From Phocaeicola sp. (GTDB taxonomy: Bacteria; Bacteroidota; Bacteroidia; Bacteroidales; Bacteroidaceae), in NCBI GenBank assembly GCA_020026175.1, contig JAHHQV010000002.1:54165-118164 (forward strand): 64,000 bases of DNA, written 5' to 3'. The notes beneath the pieces were generated by a model that saw nothing but the letters and a program-made list of their open reading frames with translations, did no database searches and was not told the DNA's origin. The translations under genes and the position numbers were made by a program. Within the stretch, counting starts at the first letter, position 1. Each line of letters begins with the position of its first letter. This document shows, one piece after another, positions 44,807-53,150 of this stretch.

Positions 44807-45178
44807 ATGTATTTATTATTTGTTGTATTGATTGTACTTGCAGCTTTGCTTTTGTGCTTTGTTGTAATGATACAGAATTCTAAAGGTGGCGGCTTGGCAT
44901 CTAGTTTTGCTTCGTCAAATCAGATTATGGGTGTTCGTAAAACGACAGACTTTATCGAAAAACTTACATGGGGTTTGGCTGCTTTTATGGTAGTTATCAG
45001 TGTGGCAGCTTCATACGTATTGCCTCATGCTTCAGAAAAGTCATCTGTAATCATGCAGCAGGCTTTGGAAGAACAGAATACTAATCCATTGAACGCTCCT
45101 GCAGGTTTTGCTGCTCCACAGGCAGAGCAGAATGAGGCTGTAACAGCTCCTGCAACTGGTGATTCTGTAAAAGAGTAA
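44807..45178 (+). CDS. secG: Preprotein translocase subunit SecG
   Basis: 123 residues. Two membrane spans (MYLLFVVLIVLAALLLCFVVM and AAFMVVISVAASYV) around the SecG signature QNSKGGGLASSFASSNQIMGVRKTTDFIEKLTW. The C-terminal ~45 residues are Ala/Gln/Pro-rich and poorly conserved. SecG assists protein translocation through SecYE. Last gene of the sigma-54 activator-lptE-44006-secG run, with a terminator at 45210-45252. Confidence 0.93.
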   Translation: MYLLFVVLIVLAALLLCFVVMIQNSKGGGLASSFASSNQIMGVRKTTDFIEKLTWGLAAFMVVISVAASYVLPHASEKSSVIMQQALEEQNTNPLNAPAGFAAPQAEQNEAVTAPATGDSVKE

Positions 45179-45209
45179 TCTTTTTAACCGTGAGATTTTA
45201 AGAAATTAT

Positions 45210-45252
45210 AATGTCATTCATGAACTGTGTGTTTGTGGATGACATTTTTTTT
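45210..45252 (+). terminator. Terminator of the lptE-secG operon
   Basis: AATGTCATTCA pairs with TGGATGACATT and is followed by eight T. Confidence 0.82.
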
Positions 45253-45254
45253 AT

Positions 45255-46433
45255 ATGATACTTATGAGAAATGCTGAATTGACAAGTAATCGTAACAATG
45301 CAATAGATGCATTGCGAGGTTTTGCTGTTATGGGGATTATGTTGCTTCATAACATAGAACATTTTAATTTTTATTCGTTTCCCGAGCAGACAAGCAGTGT
45401 GCTTAAGTCTGTTGACGGCTCATTGTGGAATTTGCTATTCTTTACATTTGCCGGTAAGACCTATGCTATTTTTGCTTTATTGTTTGGTTTTACATTCTAT
45501 CTTCAGAGCCGTAATTCAGAAAAAAGAAGTCTCGATTTCAAGAACCGATATATGTGGAGACTTTTGCTGCTTCTTTGTTTTGGCTTTTTAAATGCAGCCT
45601 TCTTTCCTGGTGAGATATTGGTTTTGTATGCACTGATAGGATTTGTGCTTGTTCCTATTAGGCATTTGGGCAACAAGTCTTTGCTAGTCTTGTGTGTGCT
45701 GTTTATGTTTCAGCCTGTAGAATGGATAAAAGTAATTTATTCGGTGTTCAATCCTGCCGATAATCCTGTTCAGATGATTTTTTCACTTGGCGATGTTTAT
45801 CCTCAATTAAGAGGAGATTCTTTTTGGGATATGATAAAGGCTAATCTTGTGACCGGACAGCTTGCCAGTTTGAATTGGGCATGGTGCTATGGAAGAGTGT
45901 TTCAGACTGCTGCCTTGTTTATCCTTGGTATTTATTTAGGTAGGAAAGGATTGTTTGACGTCTCCTGTCATTCCAGGGATTTCTGGACTAGAATTCTATG
46001 CATTTCATTGCCTGTCACCATTTTTATGTATTTCTTTAAGGAATTGATTTTTTCTTTGATAGATATTCCTTTTATGCATTCTTCTGTAAAGACCATGCTG
46101 AATTCGTGGTATAATTTTTCGTTCATGTTGTGTCTTGTTTCTGCTTTTCTGCTTTTATATTGGACAAACAATGGTATCGTACAGAGGATTTTGGCTCCTT
46201 ATGGTAGGATGAGTTTGACGGACTATGTAACACAGTCTGTTATCGGAAGTTTCCTGTATTTTGGATATGGAATGGAATTGCATAAAACGTGTGGTACAAC
46301 TTATAGTCTGCTGATTGGTCTTATGTTTCTTGTCATTCAGATAGCCTTTGCTCATTGTTGGTTTAAGTATTTCAAGCGAGGACCTTTGGAGACTATATGG
46401 CATAGACTTACCTGGATAAAAGTTGGCCGATAG
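45255..46433 (+). CDS. DUF418-family membrane protein
   Basis: 392 residues with about ten hydrophobic spans. The signature RNNAIDALRGFAVMGIMLLHN, containing the conserved D-x-x-R-G near the start, the GKTYAIFALLFGFTF segment, and the DUF418 C-terminal part (GRMSLTDYVTQSVIGSFLYFGYGM, then PLETIWHRLTW) are all present. Members are widespread inner-membrane proteins related to acyltransferase-3 folds with no firm function. The ATG at 45255 lies right after the secG terminator; an ATG at 45264 is an alternative. Followed by repeat array C. Confidence 0.87.
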   Translation: MILMRNAELTSNRNNAIDALRGFAVMGIMLLHNIEHFNFYSFPEQTSSVLKSVDGSLWNLLFFTFAGKTYAIFALLFGFTFYLQSRNSEKRSLDFKNRYMWRLLLLLCFGFLNAAFFPGEILVLYALIGFVLVPIRHLGNKSLLVLCVLFMFQPVEWIKVIYSVFNPADNPVQMIFSLGDVYPQLRGDSFWDMIKANLVTGQLASLNWAWCYGRVFQTAALFILGIYLGRKGLFDVSCHSRDFWTRILCISLPVTIFMYFFKELIFSLIDIPFMHSSVKTMLNSWYNFSFMLCLVSAFLLLYWTNNGIVQRILAPYGRMSLTDYVTQSVIGSFLYFGYGMELHKTCGTTYSLLIGLMFLVIQIAFAHCWFKYFKRGPLETIWHRLTWIKVGR

Positions 46434-46470
46434 TAACGTTTGTGAAGTAGCGGATAATGTAAGAAAATTA

Positions 46471-46558
46471 AACGACAGGGCGTTCGTCTTTAAACGCCTT
46501 GTCGTTTTAGTTTAAGCGCTTGGTCGTTTTAAGACGAATGCCTGGTCGTTTTTCCCGG
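46471..46558. repeat. 22-bp-period array C (four units) between DUF418 gene and glnS
   Basis: Units start at 46471, 46493, 46515 and 46537, exactly 22 bp apart. Cores are AACGACAGGGCGTT, AACGCCTTGTCGTT, AGCGCTTGGTCGTT and AATGCCTGGTCGTT. The first ~28 bp (from 46470) are an imperfect inverted repeat of the last ~30 bp (to 46553), so the whole array can fold as one long hairpin. GTCGTT aligns at 46501, 46523 and 46545, as it does in array A. The rest of the 262-bp gap holds the glnS terminator. Confidence 0.82.
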
Positions 46559-46628
46559 CTTGATAAATCCATAGGGATTTTACTATGCCTTTAATCTTTC
46601 TTCTCTGTCGAGGATATATATATTTATA

Positions 46629-46671
46629 AGAAAAGGGCTGATACTTTCGTATGAAACATCAGCCCTTTTCT
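46629..46671. terminator. Bidirectional terminator downstream of glnS
   Basis: AGAAAAGGGCTGAT (46629-46642) and ATCAGCCCTTTTCT (46658-46671) form a perfect 14-bp stem with T-rich flanks on the plus side and T/A on the minus side. It lies between the convergent glnS and DUF418 genes. Confidence 0.85.
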
Positions 46672-46695
46672 TTTTCTATTTTCTATATTATATTG

Positions 46696-48435
46696 TTACT
46701 TGTTGATTTTACTCCAAGTGTCTTTTAAAGATACAGTTCTGTTGAACACCAGATGTTCAGCAGTAGAGTCTTTGTCTACATTGAAATAACCGATACGTTG
46801 GAATTGCAGATAATCCAAAGGTTTTGCTTCTGCAAGGAACTTCTCAACATAACATTCGTTCAATACTGTAAGCGAGTTAGGATTAATCATTTCCTGCATA
46901 GCTTCCAGAGGTGAGCAGTTTTTGGCTTCTCTTATTGCAGCCATTTCGTCTCTTGGGTTTTCTACTTTCCATAAGCGGTCATATAGTCTTACTTCAGCTT
47001 TTAGGCAGTGGTTGCAACTGACCCAATGCAATGTACCTTTAACCTTACGATTTGCTTCAGGCATTCCGCTCTTGGTGTTTTCGTCATATTCGGCATATAC
47101 TTCTACAACATTTCCGTTTTCATCCTTCTTACAGCCGGTACACTTCACGATGTATGCATTTTTAAGACGGACTTCCTGCCCTGGAGTCATGCGGAAATAT
47201 TTTTTAGGAGCATCTTCCATAAAGTCTTCTTTCTCCATCCATAGTTCACGGCTGAATTCTATTTTGTGAGTTCCAGATTCGGGACATTCTGGGTTGTTTA
47301 TCGCTTCCATTTCTTCCACCTTGCCTTCCGGATAATTTGTAATGACAAGTTTCACCGGATTGATGACTGCCGATACGCGTGTTGCACGAGAGTTCAAGTC
47401 TTCGCGCACAGCACTTTCAAGAAGAGCAAAGTCGTTTAATGCATCGTATGTTGTATATCCAATCTTATCGACAAAATTCCTGATAGACTCTGGTGAATAT
47501 CCACGACGGCGGAAACCGCATATAGTAGGCATGCGAGGGTCGTCCCAGCCGTTTACGAGTCCTTCTTTCACTAAAGTAAGAAGATTTCTCTTGCTCATTA
47601 GTGTGTAGCTTAAATTCAGCTTGTTAAATTCGTACTGATGCGGACGGTGGTCTTCCAAATCTTTACCATCTTTTACCCAGTCTACAAACAGGTCGTATAG
47701 AGGTCTGTGCACTACAAACTCCAGTGTACACAATGAATGTGTAACTCCTTCAAAAAAGTCGCTTTGTCCGTGTGCGAAGTCATACATAGGATATGCCTTC
47801 CATGTTTCGCCGGTGCGATGATGAGGGGTTTTTACAACACGGTAAATGATAGGGTCGCGGAAGTGCATGTTAGGGTTGGCCATATCTATTTTTGCACGTA
47901 GCACCATCTTGCCTTCTTCTGTTTCTCCGCTGTTCATCTTTTGAAACAGTTCAAGGCTCTCTTCTATAGGACGATCTCTGTAAGGGCTGTTCTGTCCAGA
48001 CTGGGTAGGAGTACCTTTTTGTGCTGCAATTTCATCAGACGACTGTTCGTCTATGTATGCTTTACCTTCTTTGATGAGGTGTATGGCAAAGTCCCATAAC
48101 TGCTGGAAGTAGTCAGAAGCATAATATTCATTTCCCCATTGGAATCCCAACCATTGTATGTCTTCCTTTATGGCTTCTACGTATTCTACATCTTCCTTTG
48201 TAGGGTTTGTATCGTCAAAACGAAGATTACATACTCCTCCATAGCGTTTTGCTATTCCAAAGTCCATGCAAATTGCTTTGGCATGACCAATATGGAGGTA
48301 TCCGTTTGGTTCTGGCGGGAAGCGGGTCTGAATTCTACCGTCATTCTTTCCTTCCTTTAAGTCTTTCTCAACAATCTGTTCGATAAAGTTCAAACTCTTT
48401 TTCTCTGAACTTTCGTTAGCTTTTATTTCAGTCAT
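46696..48435 (-). CDS. glnS: Glutamine--tRNA ligase
   Basis: 579 residues, class I synthetase. The HIGH motif is in PPEPNGYLHIGHAKAI (~45) and the KMSKS-type loop is LMSKRNLLTL (~275). The start chosen (MTEIKANESSEKK) leaves a short family-typical N-terminal extension. The C-terminal anticodon-binding beta-barrel domains (from ~340) contain PGQEVRLKNAYIVKCTGC. It charges tRNA-Gln directly, so this organism does not need the transamidation route for Gln. Monocistronic, ended by the bidirectional hairpin at 46629-46671. Confidence 0.97.
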   Translation of the reverse strand: MTEIKANESSEKKSLNFIEQIVEKDLKEGKNDGRIQTRFPPEPNGYLHIGHAKAICMDFGIAKRYGGVCNLRFDDTNPTKEDVEYVEAIKEDIQWLGFQWGNEYYASDYFQQLWDFAIHLIKEGKAYIDEQSSDEIAAQKGTPTQSGQNSPYRDRPIEESLELFQKMNSGETEEGKMVLRAKIDMANPNMHFRDPIIYRVVKTPHHRTGETWKAYPMYDFAHGQSDFFEGVTHSLCTLEFVVHRPLYDLFVDWVKDGKDLEDHRPHQYEFNKLNLSYTLMSKRNLLTLVKEGLVNGWDDPRMPTICGFRRRGYSPESIRNFVDKIGYTTYDALNDFALLESAVREDLNSRATRVSAVINPVKLVITNYPEGKVEEMEAINNPECPESGTHKIEFSRELWMEKEDFMEDAPKKYFRMTPGQEVRLKNAYIVKCTGCKKDENGNVVEVYAEYDENTKSGMPEANRKVKGTLHWVSCNHCLKAEVRLYDRLWKVENPRDEMAAIREAKNCSPLEAMQEMINPNSLTVLNECYVEKFLAEAKPLDYLQFQRIGYFNVDKDSTAEHLVFNRTVSLKDTWSKINK

Positions 48436-48741
48436 GGTGTTTATTTTAATACAGAATTATGCGCAAAAATACAAATTTCTTTTGATATTATAATAAATAT
48501 ACTTATATAAGATTGTGTGATATGCATTTAAAATTGATTCTTGCAGTTTTTAAAATGTCGGTTATTGTTAATATATATGTGATAATTTATAGTTTTATTA
48601 TATATAAATATTTAAAAATAGAAACCATTATTGCCATATACTTTATATCTTTGCGCTATACAATGAATGGGGTGAAAAGGCTCCACAATTGCCTGAAAAA
48701 GCATCAAATATTTAAAATATGTTTTATGACATCTTTTTTTA

Positions 48742-48869
48742 TTTGGTCAATACAAAAAAACACCCCATCTTTGTGCCGTTATCCTGAAAACAATCTTTTT
48801 ACCTTAAGAAAAAAAAACTAATACCTATTGAAAACTTGAAAAAGGCTCTTTGTGAAAAGGGCCTTTTTT
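48742..48869 (+). ncRNA. Candidate small RNA / orphan leader upstream of the group II intron
   Basis: TTTG (48742-48745), 20 nt, CATCTTTG (48766-48773) form a possible promoter. Sixty-six nt downstream is a very good terminator: AAAAGGCTCTTT (48840-48851), loop GTGA, AAAGGGCCTTTT (48856-48867), T run. The ~90 nt between (start near 48780) has no reading frame. The 48436-48920 gap has nothing else except AT-rich sequence. It may be a small RNA, or the leader of rarA before the intron arrived. Confidence 0.4.
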
Positions 48870-48903
48870 ATGCCATAATCATTACTTTTTGTATATAATT
48901 ATG

Positions 48904-48911
48904 TACATTTG
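48904..48911 (+). promoter_or_regulatory. -7 box, probable rarA promoter interrupted downstream by the intron
   Basis: TACATTTG fits the Bacteroidetes -7 consensus; the -33 region (ATTA) is poor. If real, transcription would start a few bases before the intron at 48921, so the intron lies at or just after the rarA start site. Confidence 0.35.
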
Positions 48912-49448
48912 TAGATAAATGTGCGACAAGAAGTCGTACAAGTAATTGTTCAGCATAATGTCTGAACCTGTTGTTCCGTCAACAGTAGCCTAAAGAAGCA
49001 TGCTTTACGAGTAATTGTTTGGTGCGAAGCCCTCTTGACAGTATGGTTCTATGCAGAAATATCCAATGTATAGGCTGTTAGGCTGACCGATATGAGTAAT
49101 GGATGTGAACCGCTGCACCATCGTGACAAATGAATAGCTTACGGATATTTACAAGCTATAGCCAAAAGGCATGCAGTCAGGATAGTTCTCTATGTTTTAG
49201 AACTACACGGATGCAGTACTGCCGGTGGAGGGGCGGACTCTAAGTCGGTCGTCAGTTACTTGTACGGAACTTGGTAAGCCCGTATTTCTCCTGCTTTATA
49301 TACAGCAGGTAAGCCAATCGCAAGAGAAGCCGAATGGGGTGCGGGTAAAGGATTGCGGAGAAAGCGAACGCTTCCGTGTAATGCGGAGGATAGAGGTTTA
49401 AACGTCACCTCATGCGAAAGCAGGCAGACTTCCGCAGGGTAATTCTTT

Positions 49449-50708
49449 GTGAAATCGTTCGAAGCCAAGATATTGGCAGTGAGGAAAGTGACCTCCAATA
49501 AAGGAAAACGCACGGCAGGGATTGACTACATAAAGTGGGATACCGATGCCAGTAAAATAGAAGCTATACGTTCTTTGACACGGAGAGGATATAAAGCCCT
49601 CCCATTGAAAAGGGTCAACATACCTAAGTCAAACGGCAAGACAAGACCGTTGGGAATACCGACCATGAAAGACAGAGCCATGCAGGCACTGTATCTTATG
49701 GCATTGGAACCCATAACGGAAAGTGAAGCAGATGCAAACTCTTACGGATTCAGAAAGTTCAGAAGTACGGTAGATGCGATAGATGCGCTCCACAGATGGA
49801 TAAGCAGGGATTGCTCTCCCGAATGGATATTGGAGGGAGACATAAAAGGCTGCTTCGACCATATCAGCCATGAATGGCTTCTCGATAACGTACGAATCGA
49901 CAGGCAGATACTAAGGAAATGGCTGAAAAGTGGAGTTGTATTCAACAAGTTGCTTCAACCAACGCTTGAAGGTACACCCCAAGGTGGTATTATTTCACCG
50001 ACACTTGCCAATGCAACTCTTGACGGCATGGAAAGGATGCTCAAAGTCAATCTCGTAAGATATGTGGACGACTTCATTGTCACTGCCGACAAAAGGGAAA
50101 TGTTGCTTGAAATAAAGGAAATGTTGACAACCTTTCTAAAGGAAAGAGAACTTACATTATCCGAGGAAAAGACACTGATAACACATATCAGTGACGGATT
50201 TGACTTTTTAGGGTTCAATGTACGGAAGTACAACGGAACATTGTTAATAAAACCCTCAAAAAAAAGTCAGAAACGCTTCACTGATAAGCTGCATGAGGTT
50301 GTGCAGACCAAAGGTAAGGCACTATCCCAGCAGGAGCTAATAGAGAAACTCAACCCTATAATAAGGGGATGGGGTAACTACTACAGCCATGTGGTATCAA
50401 AGGAGGTGTTCTGCCGATGTGATCATATCTTGATAAATCAACTCAAGAGATGGTTATACCGCAGACATACCAATAAGTCAAGGGAATGGATAAGGAAGAA
50501 GTATTTTATCCATGAAAGTGGCAGGTATTGGATTTTCGGTTTTGAATATGTATGTGGAGGAATAAAGGAGAAATTCACATTAGATAAACTGACTGACATT
50601 CCAATCAAGCGACACATAAAGATAAGATGCGAAGCCAATCCGTTCGACACTACATGGGACGAATACTTCGAGAGGCGGAAACTCAAAAACGCCCGTCAAC
50701 GTGCGTAA
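49449..50708 (+). CDS. Group II intron reverse transcriptase/maturase, lacking RT-0 and endonuclease parts
   Basis: 419 residues from the GTG at 49449; an in-frame stop (TAA) lies 9 nt before it. The first recognisable residues, SFEAKILAVRKVTSNKGKRTAGID, normally occur at about residue 55-65 of such proteins, so the N-terminal RT-0 region is missing. Present: RT-1/2 KSNGKTRPLGIPTMKDRAMQ, RT-3 YGFRKFRS, RT-4 EGDIKGCFDHI, RT-5 with active-site YVDDF, and domain X (GWGNYYSHV...), then RYWIFGFEYVCGG. It stops at RRKLKNARQRA, without the HNH zinc-finger endonuclease. Reverse transcription could remain, but full mobility is doubtful; a splicing role may persist if a start is used in the proper place. 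Confidence 0.9.
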   Translation: MKSFEAKILAVRKVTSNKGKRTAGIDYIKWDTDASKIEAIRSLTRRGYKALPLKRVNIPKSNGKTRPLGIPTMKDRAMQALYLMALEPITESEADANSYGFRKFRSTVDAIDALHRWISRDCSPEWILEGDIKGCFDHISHEWLLDNVRIDRQILRKWLKSGVVFNKLLQPTLEGTPQGGIISPTLANATLDGMERMLKVNLVRYVDDFIVTADKREMLLEIKEMLTTFLKERELTLSEEKTLITHISDGFDFLGFNVRKYNGTLLIKPSKKSQKRFTDKLHEVVQTKGKALSQQELIEKLNPIIRGWGNYYSHVVSKEVFCRCDHILINQLKRWLYRRHTNKSREWIRKKYFIHESGRYWIFGFEYVCGGIKEKFTLDKLTDIPIKRHIKIRCEANPFDTTWDEYFERRKLKNARQRA

Positions 50709-50789
50709 AGAAAACTTTATCGGAAACAAGTCATCAAAAGATGATTATGAGCCGATTTAATTTTATGAGAATTAAATTTAGAATTATCG

Positions 50790-50823
50790 GAGCTGTATGC
50801 GGTGAAAGTCGCATGTACAGTTC
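50790..50823 (+). ncRNA. Group II intron domain V
   Basis: 34-nt hairpin with the conserved catalytic pattern GAGCTGTATGCGGTGAAAG..., loop and CATGTACAGTTC arm. It is the ribozyme core and is the best single marker for the element. Confidence 0.9.
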
Positions 50824-50878
50824 TTAATGGGGGAAGCGGCAGTAATGCCGCCGACCTACAAAACAAATATGAAAAGAT

Positions 50879-52153
50879 ATGTCCCAACCATTAGCAGAAC
50901 GTTTGCGACCTAAAACTTTGGATGATTATATTGGCCAAAAGCATCTGGTAGGTCAAGGTGCCGTGCTTCGTAAAATGATAAATTCAGGAAGGATTTCTTC
51001 ATTTATCTTGTGGGGACCTCCTGGAGTAGGAAAAACCACTTTGGCACAGATTATTGCAAACAAACTTGAAACTCCTTTTTATACACTCAGTGCCGTGACT
51101 TCCGGAGTGAAGGAAGTAAGGGATGTCATAGAGAAAGCGCGCAACAACCGTTTTTTTTCACAGCAAAGTCCAATATTGTTTATTGATGAAATACACAGAT
51201 TCAGCAAGTCACAGCAAGATTCGCTTTTGGGAGCTGTTGAAAAAGGAGTTGTGACTTTAATCGGTGCAACTACAGAGAACCCTTCATTTGAAGTCATTCG
51301 TCCTCTTCTGTCGCGTTGTCAGCTTTATGTCCTTAAATCATTGGAAAAGGATGATTTGCTGGAACTGCTACATAATGCCGTCGAGAAAGATGAACTTATG
51401 AAACAGAAGCATGTTGTGTTGAAAGAAACGGATGCTATATTGCGGTATTCGGGAGGCGATGCAAGAAAACTCTTGAATATTCTGGAACTTATAGTGGAGG
51501 CGGACGGAGAAATTCCGGTCGTTATTACAGACGAAAAGGTAGTGGAACGGTTACAGCAGAATCCTCTTGCTTATGATAAGGAGGGAGAACTTCATTATGA
51601 TATAGTTTCGGCTTTTATAAAATCTATCAGAGGAAGCGACCCGGATGGAGCCATTTATTGGCTTGCACGCATGATAGAGGGAGGTGAAGATCCTGCCTTT
51701 ATCGCCAGAAGGCTTGTTATATCTGCATCAGAGGATATAGGACTTGCCAATCCTAATGCTCTTTTACTTGCCAATGCTGCTTTTGATGCCGTTTTGAAGA
51801 TAGGATGGCCTGAGGGAAGAATCCCCCTTGCTGAGGCTACGGTGTATCTGGCTACAAGCCCGAAGAGCAATTCTGCTTATTCGGCTATAAATGAAGCTAT
51901 AGAACTGGTGAAACAGACTGGTAATCTGCCTGTACCACTTCATCTGAGGAATGCGCCTACAAAACTTATGAAACAGCTTGGCTATGGTAAAGACTATAAA
52001 TATGCACATGCTTATAAGAATAATTTTGTAGAGCAGCAGTTCTTGCCGGATGAAATAAAATCTACTAGAATATGGCATCCACAGAATAGTCCTTCAGAAG
52101 CAAAACTTAAGGAAAGGATGGTACAACTGTGGGGAGATAGATTTAAAGAATAA
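50879..52153 (+). CDS. rarA: Replication-associated recombination protein A (RarA/MgsA)
   Basis: 424 residues, AAA+ ATPase related to clamp-loader subunits and acting at stalled forks. N-terminus MSQPLAERLRPKTLDDYIGQKHLVG is family-typical. Walker A GPPGVGKTTLAQ (~50), Walker B ILFIDEIHRF with sensor AATTENPSFE following, and the C-terminal tetramerisation part (FIKSIRGSDPDGAIYWLARMIEGGEDPAFIARRL, then YKYAHAYKNNFVEQQFLPDE) are complete. The group II intron ends 20 bp before the ATG. The next gene starts 30 nt downstream. Confidence 0.95.
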   Translation: MSQPLAERLRPKTLDDYIGQKHLVGQGAVLRKMINSGRISSFILWGPPGVGKTTLAQIIANKLETPFYTLSAVTSGVKEVRDVIEKARNNRFFSQQSPILFIDEIHRFSKSQQDSLLGAVEKGVVTLIGATTENPSFEVIRPLLSRCQLYVLKSLEKDDLLELLHNAVEKDELMKQKHVVLKETDAILRYSGGDARKLLNILELIVEADGEIPVVITDEKVVERLQQNPLAYDKEGELHYDIVSAFIKSIRGSDPDGAIYWLARMIEGGEDPAFIARRLVISASEDIGLANPNALLLANAAFDAVLKIGWPEGRIPLAEATVYLATSPKSNSAYSAINEAIELVKQTGNLPVPLHLRNAPTKLMKQLGYGKDYKYAHAYKNNFVEQQFLPDEIKSTRIWHPQNSPSEAKLKERMVQLWGDRFKE

Positions 52154-52183
52154 GATTGTTTAAACTTATAGATACATTATATA

Positions 52184-53143
52184 ATGAAAATAGTAGTTTT
52201 AGATGGACTAACCATGAATCCTGGCGACTTGTCTTGGGATTCTTTAAGAGAATTGGGAGATTTGATTGTATACGACAGGACTTCTAGAGAACAGATTGTA
52301 GAGAGGGCGCAAGGAGCCGATGCGGTATTTACGAATAAGGCCGTTTTGAATGCTTACGCACTTCGGTCGTTGCCTGGACTAAAATATATAGGTGTGTTGG
52401 CTACAGGATATAATGTAGTGGATATAAGTGTAGCACGCGAACTTGGAATTGTAGTTACCAATGTCCCGGCATATAGCACAGAGTCTGTTGCACAGATGGT
52501 TTTTGCTCATATTCTGAATATAACTCATAGTGTCGGACAATATTCCGAGGAAGCCCGTATGGGAATATGGTCTAAGAAGGAAGATTTTTCGTATACTAAT
52601 TCTCCGTTGATAGAGTTGTATGGCAAACAGATTGGTATAGTAGGACTTGGTAATACTGGTTCGGCTACTGCACGCATCGCTTTGGCTTTTGGGATGAGGG
52701 TTATGACCTATACTAGTAAATTTCAGCATGAGCTGCCTGCTGGAATAGTGAAGGCTCGCAATATAGACGAACTGTTCGGCTCCAGTGATATAGTAAGTCT
52801 TCATTGTCCGTTGAATTCAGAAACATCCGAAATAGTGAATGGCTCTCGCTTGTCGCTTATGAAAAATACTGCAATTCTTATCAATACAGGAAGAGGGGGA
52901 CTTGTTAACGAAAAAGATTTGGCCGAGGCTTTGTCAAGAGGTAAGATTATGGCAGCCGGAATAGATGTGATGGTAAGCGAACCTCCAACAATAATAAACC
53001 CGTTGTTGAGACAAAGAAACTGTTTCATCACTCCACATATAGCTTGGGCTACTGTTGAGGCTAGAACTAGACTGATGCATCAGGCTGTGCTTAATTTCTC
53101 ACAATTCTTGAAGGGTGATATTATTAATAATGTAGCAAAATAA
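52184..53143 (+). CDS. D-2-hydroxyacid dehydrogenase (glycerate dehydrogenase-like)
   Basis: 319 residues. NAD-binding domain with GIVGLGNTGSATARIALAFG (GxGxxG), and catalytic triad of the family: Arg in LINTGRGGLV, Glu in MVSEPP, His in ITPHIAWAT. Length and order of motifs match hydroxypyruvate/glycerate dehydrogenases and phosphoglycerate-dehydrogenase relatives without a C-terminal ACT domain. It reduces a 2-keto acid (likely hydroxypyruvate or glyoxylate) in the cytoplasm; exact substrate cannot be told. Co-directional with rarA and with the C_GCAxxG gene (7-nt gap), so likely one transcript. Confidence 0.92.
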   Translation: MKIVVLDGLTMNPGDLSWDSLRELGDLIVYDRTSREQIVERAQGADAVFTNKAVLNAYALRSLPGLKYIGVLATGYNVVDISVARELGIVVTNVPAYSTESVAQMVFAHILNITHSVGQYSEEARMGIWSKKEDFSYTNSPLIELYGKQIGIVGLGNTGSATARIALAFGMRVMTYTSKFQHELPAGIVKARNIDELFGSSDIVSLHCPLNSETSEIVNGSRLSLMKNTAILINTGRGGLVNEKDLAEALSRGKIMAAGIDVMVSEPPTIINPLLRQRNCFITPHIAWATVEARTRLMHQAVLNFSQFLKGDIINNVAK

Positions 53144-53150
53144 AATAATT

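Larger units (their letters stand above)
48921..50859 (+). mobile_element. Group II intron with degenerate maturase, inserted in the rarA leader
   Basis: The 5' end GTGCGACAAG (48921) is the canonical group II start. The 3' part has a 34-nt domain V (50790-50823, GAGCTGTATGCG... with GGTGAAAGTCGC) and a domain VI hairpin with GCGGC/GCCGC stem, ending at CTAC (50859). Domains I-III fill 48921-49448; a maturase-type reverse transcriptase gene lies in domain IV. The sequence composition is more balanced than the AT-rich flanks. The ORF lacks its usual N-terminal ~55-60 residues and any C-terminal endonuclease. The 3' exon begins 20 bp before rarA. Confidence 0.93.

Noticed and set aside
48513..48821. 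102-codon open frame on the plus strand before the group II intron
   Set aside because: AT-rich Ile/Tyr/Lys-dominated composition, no family resemblance, and it runs through a candidate promoter. Most likely chance.
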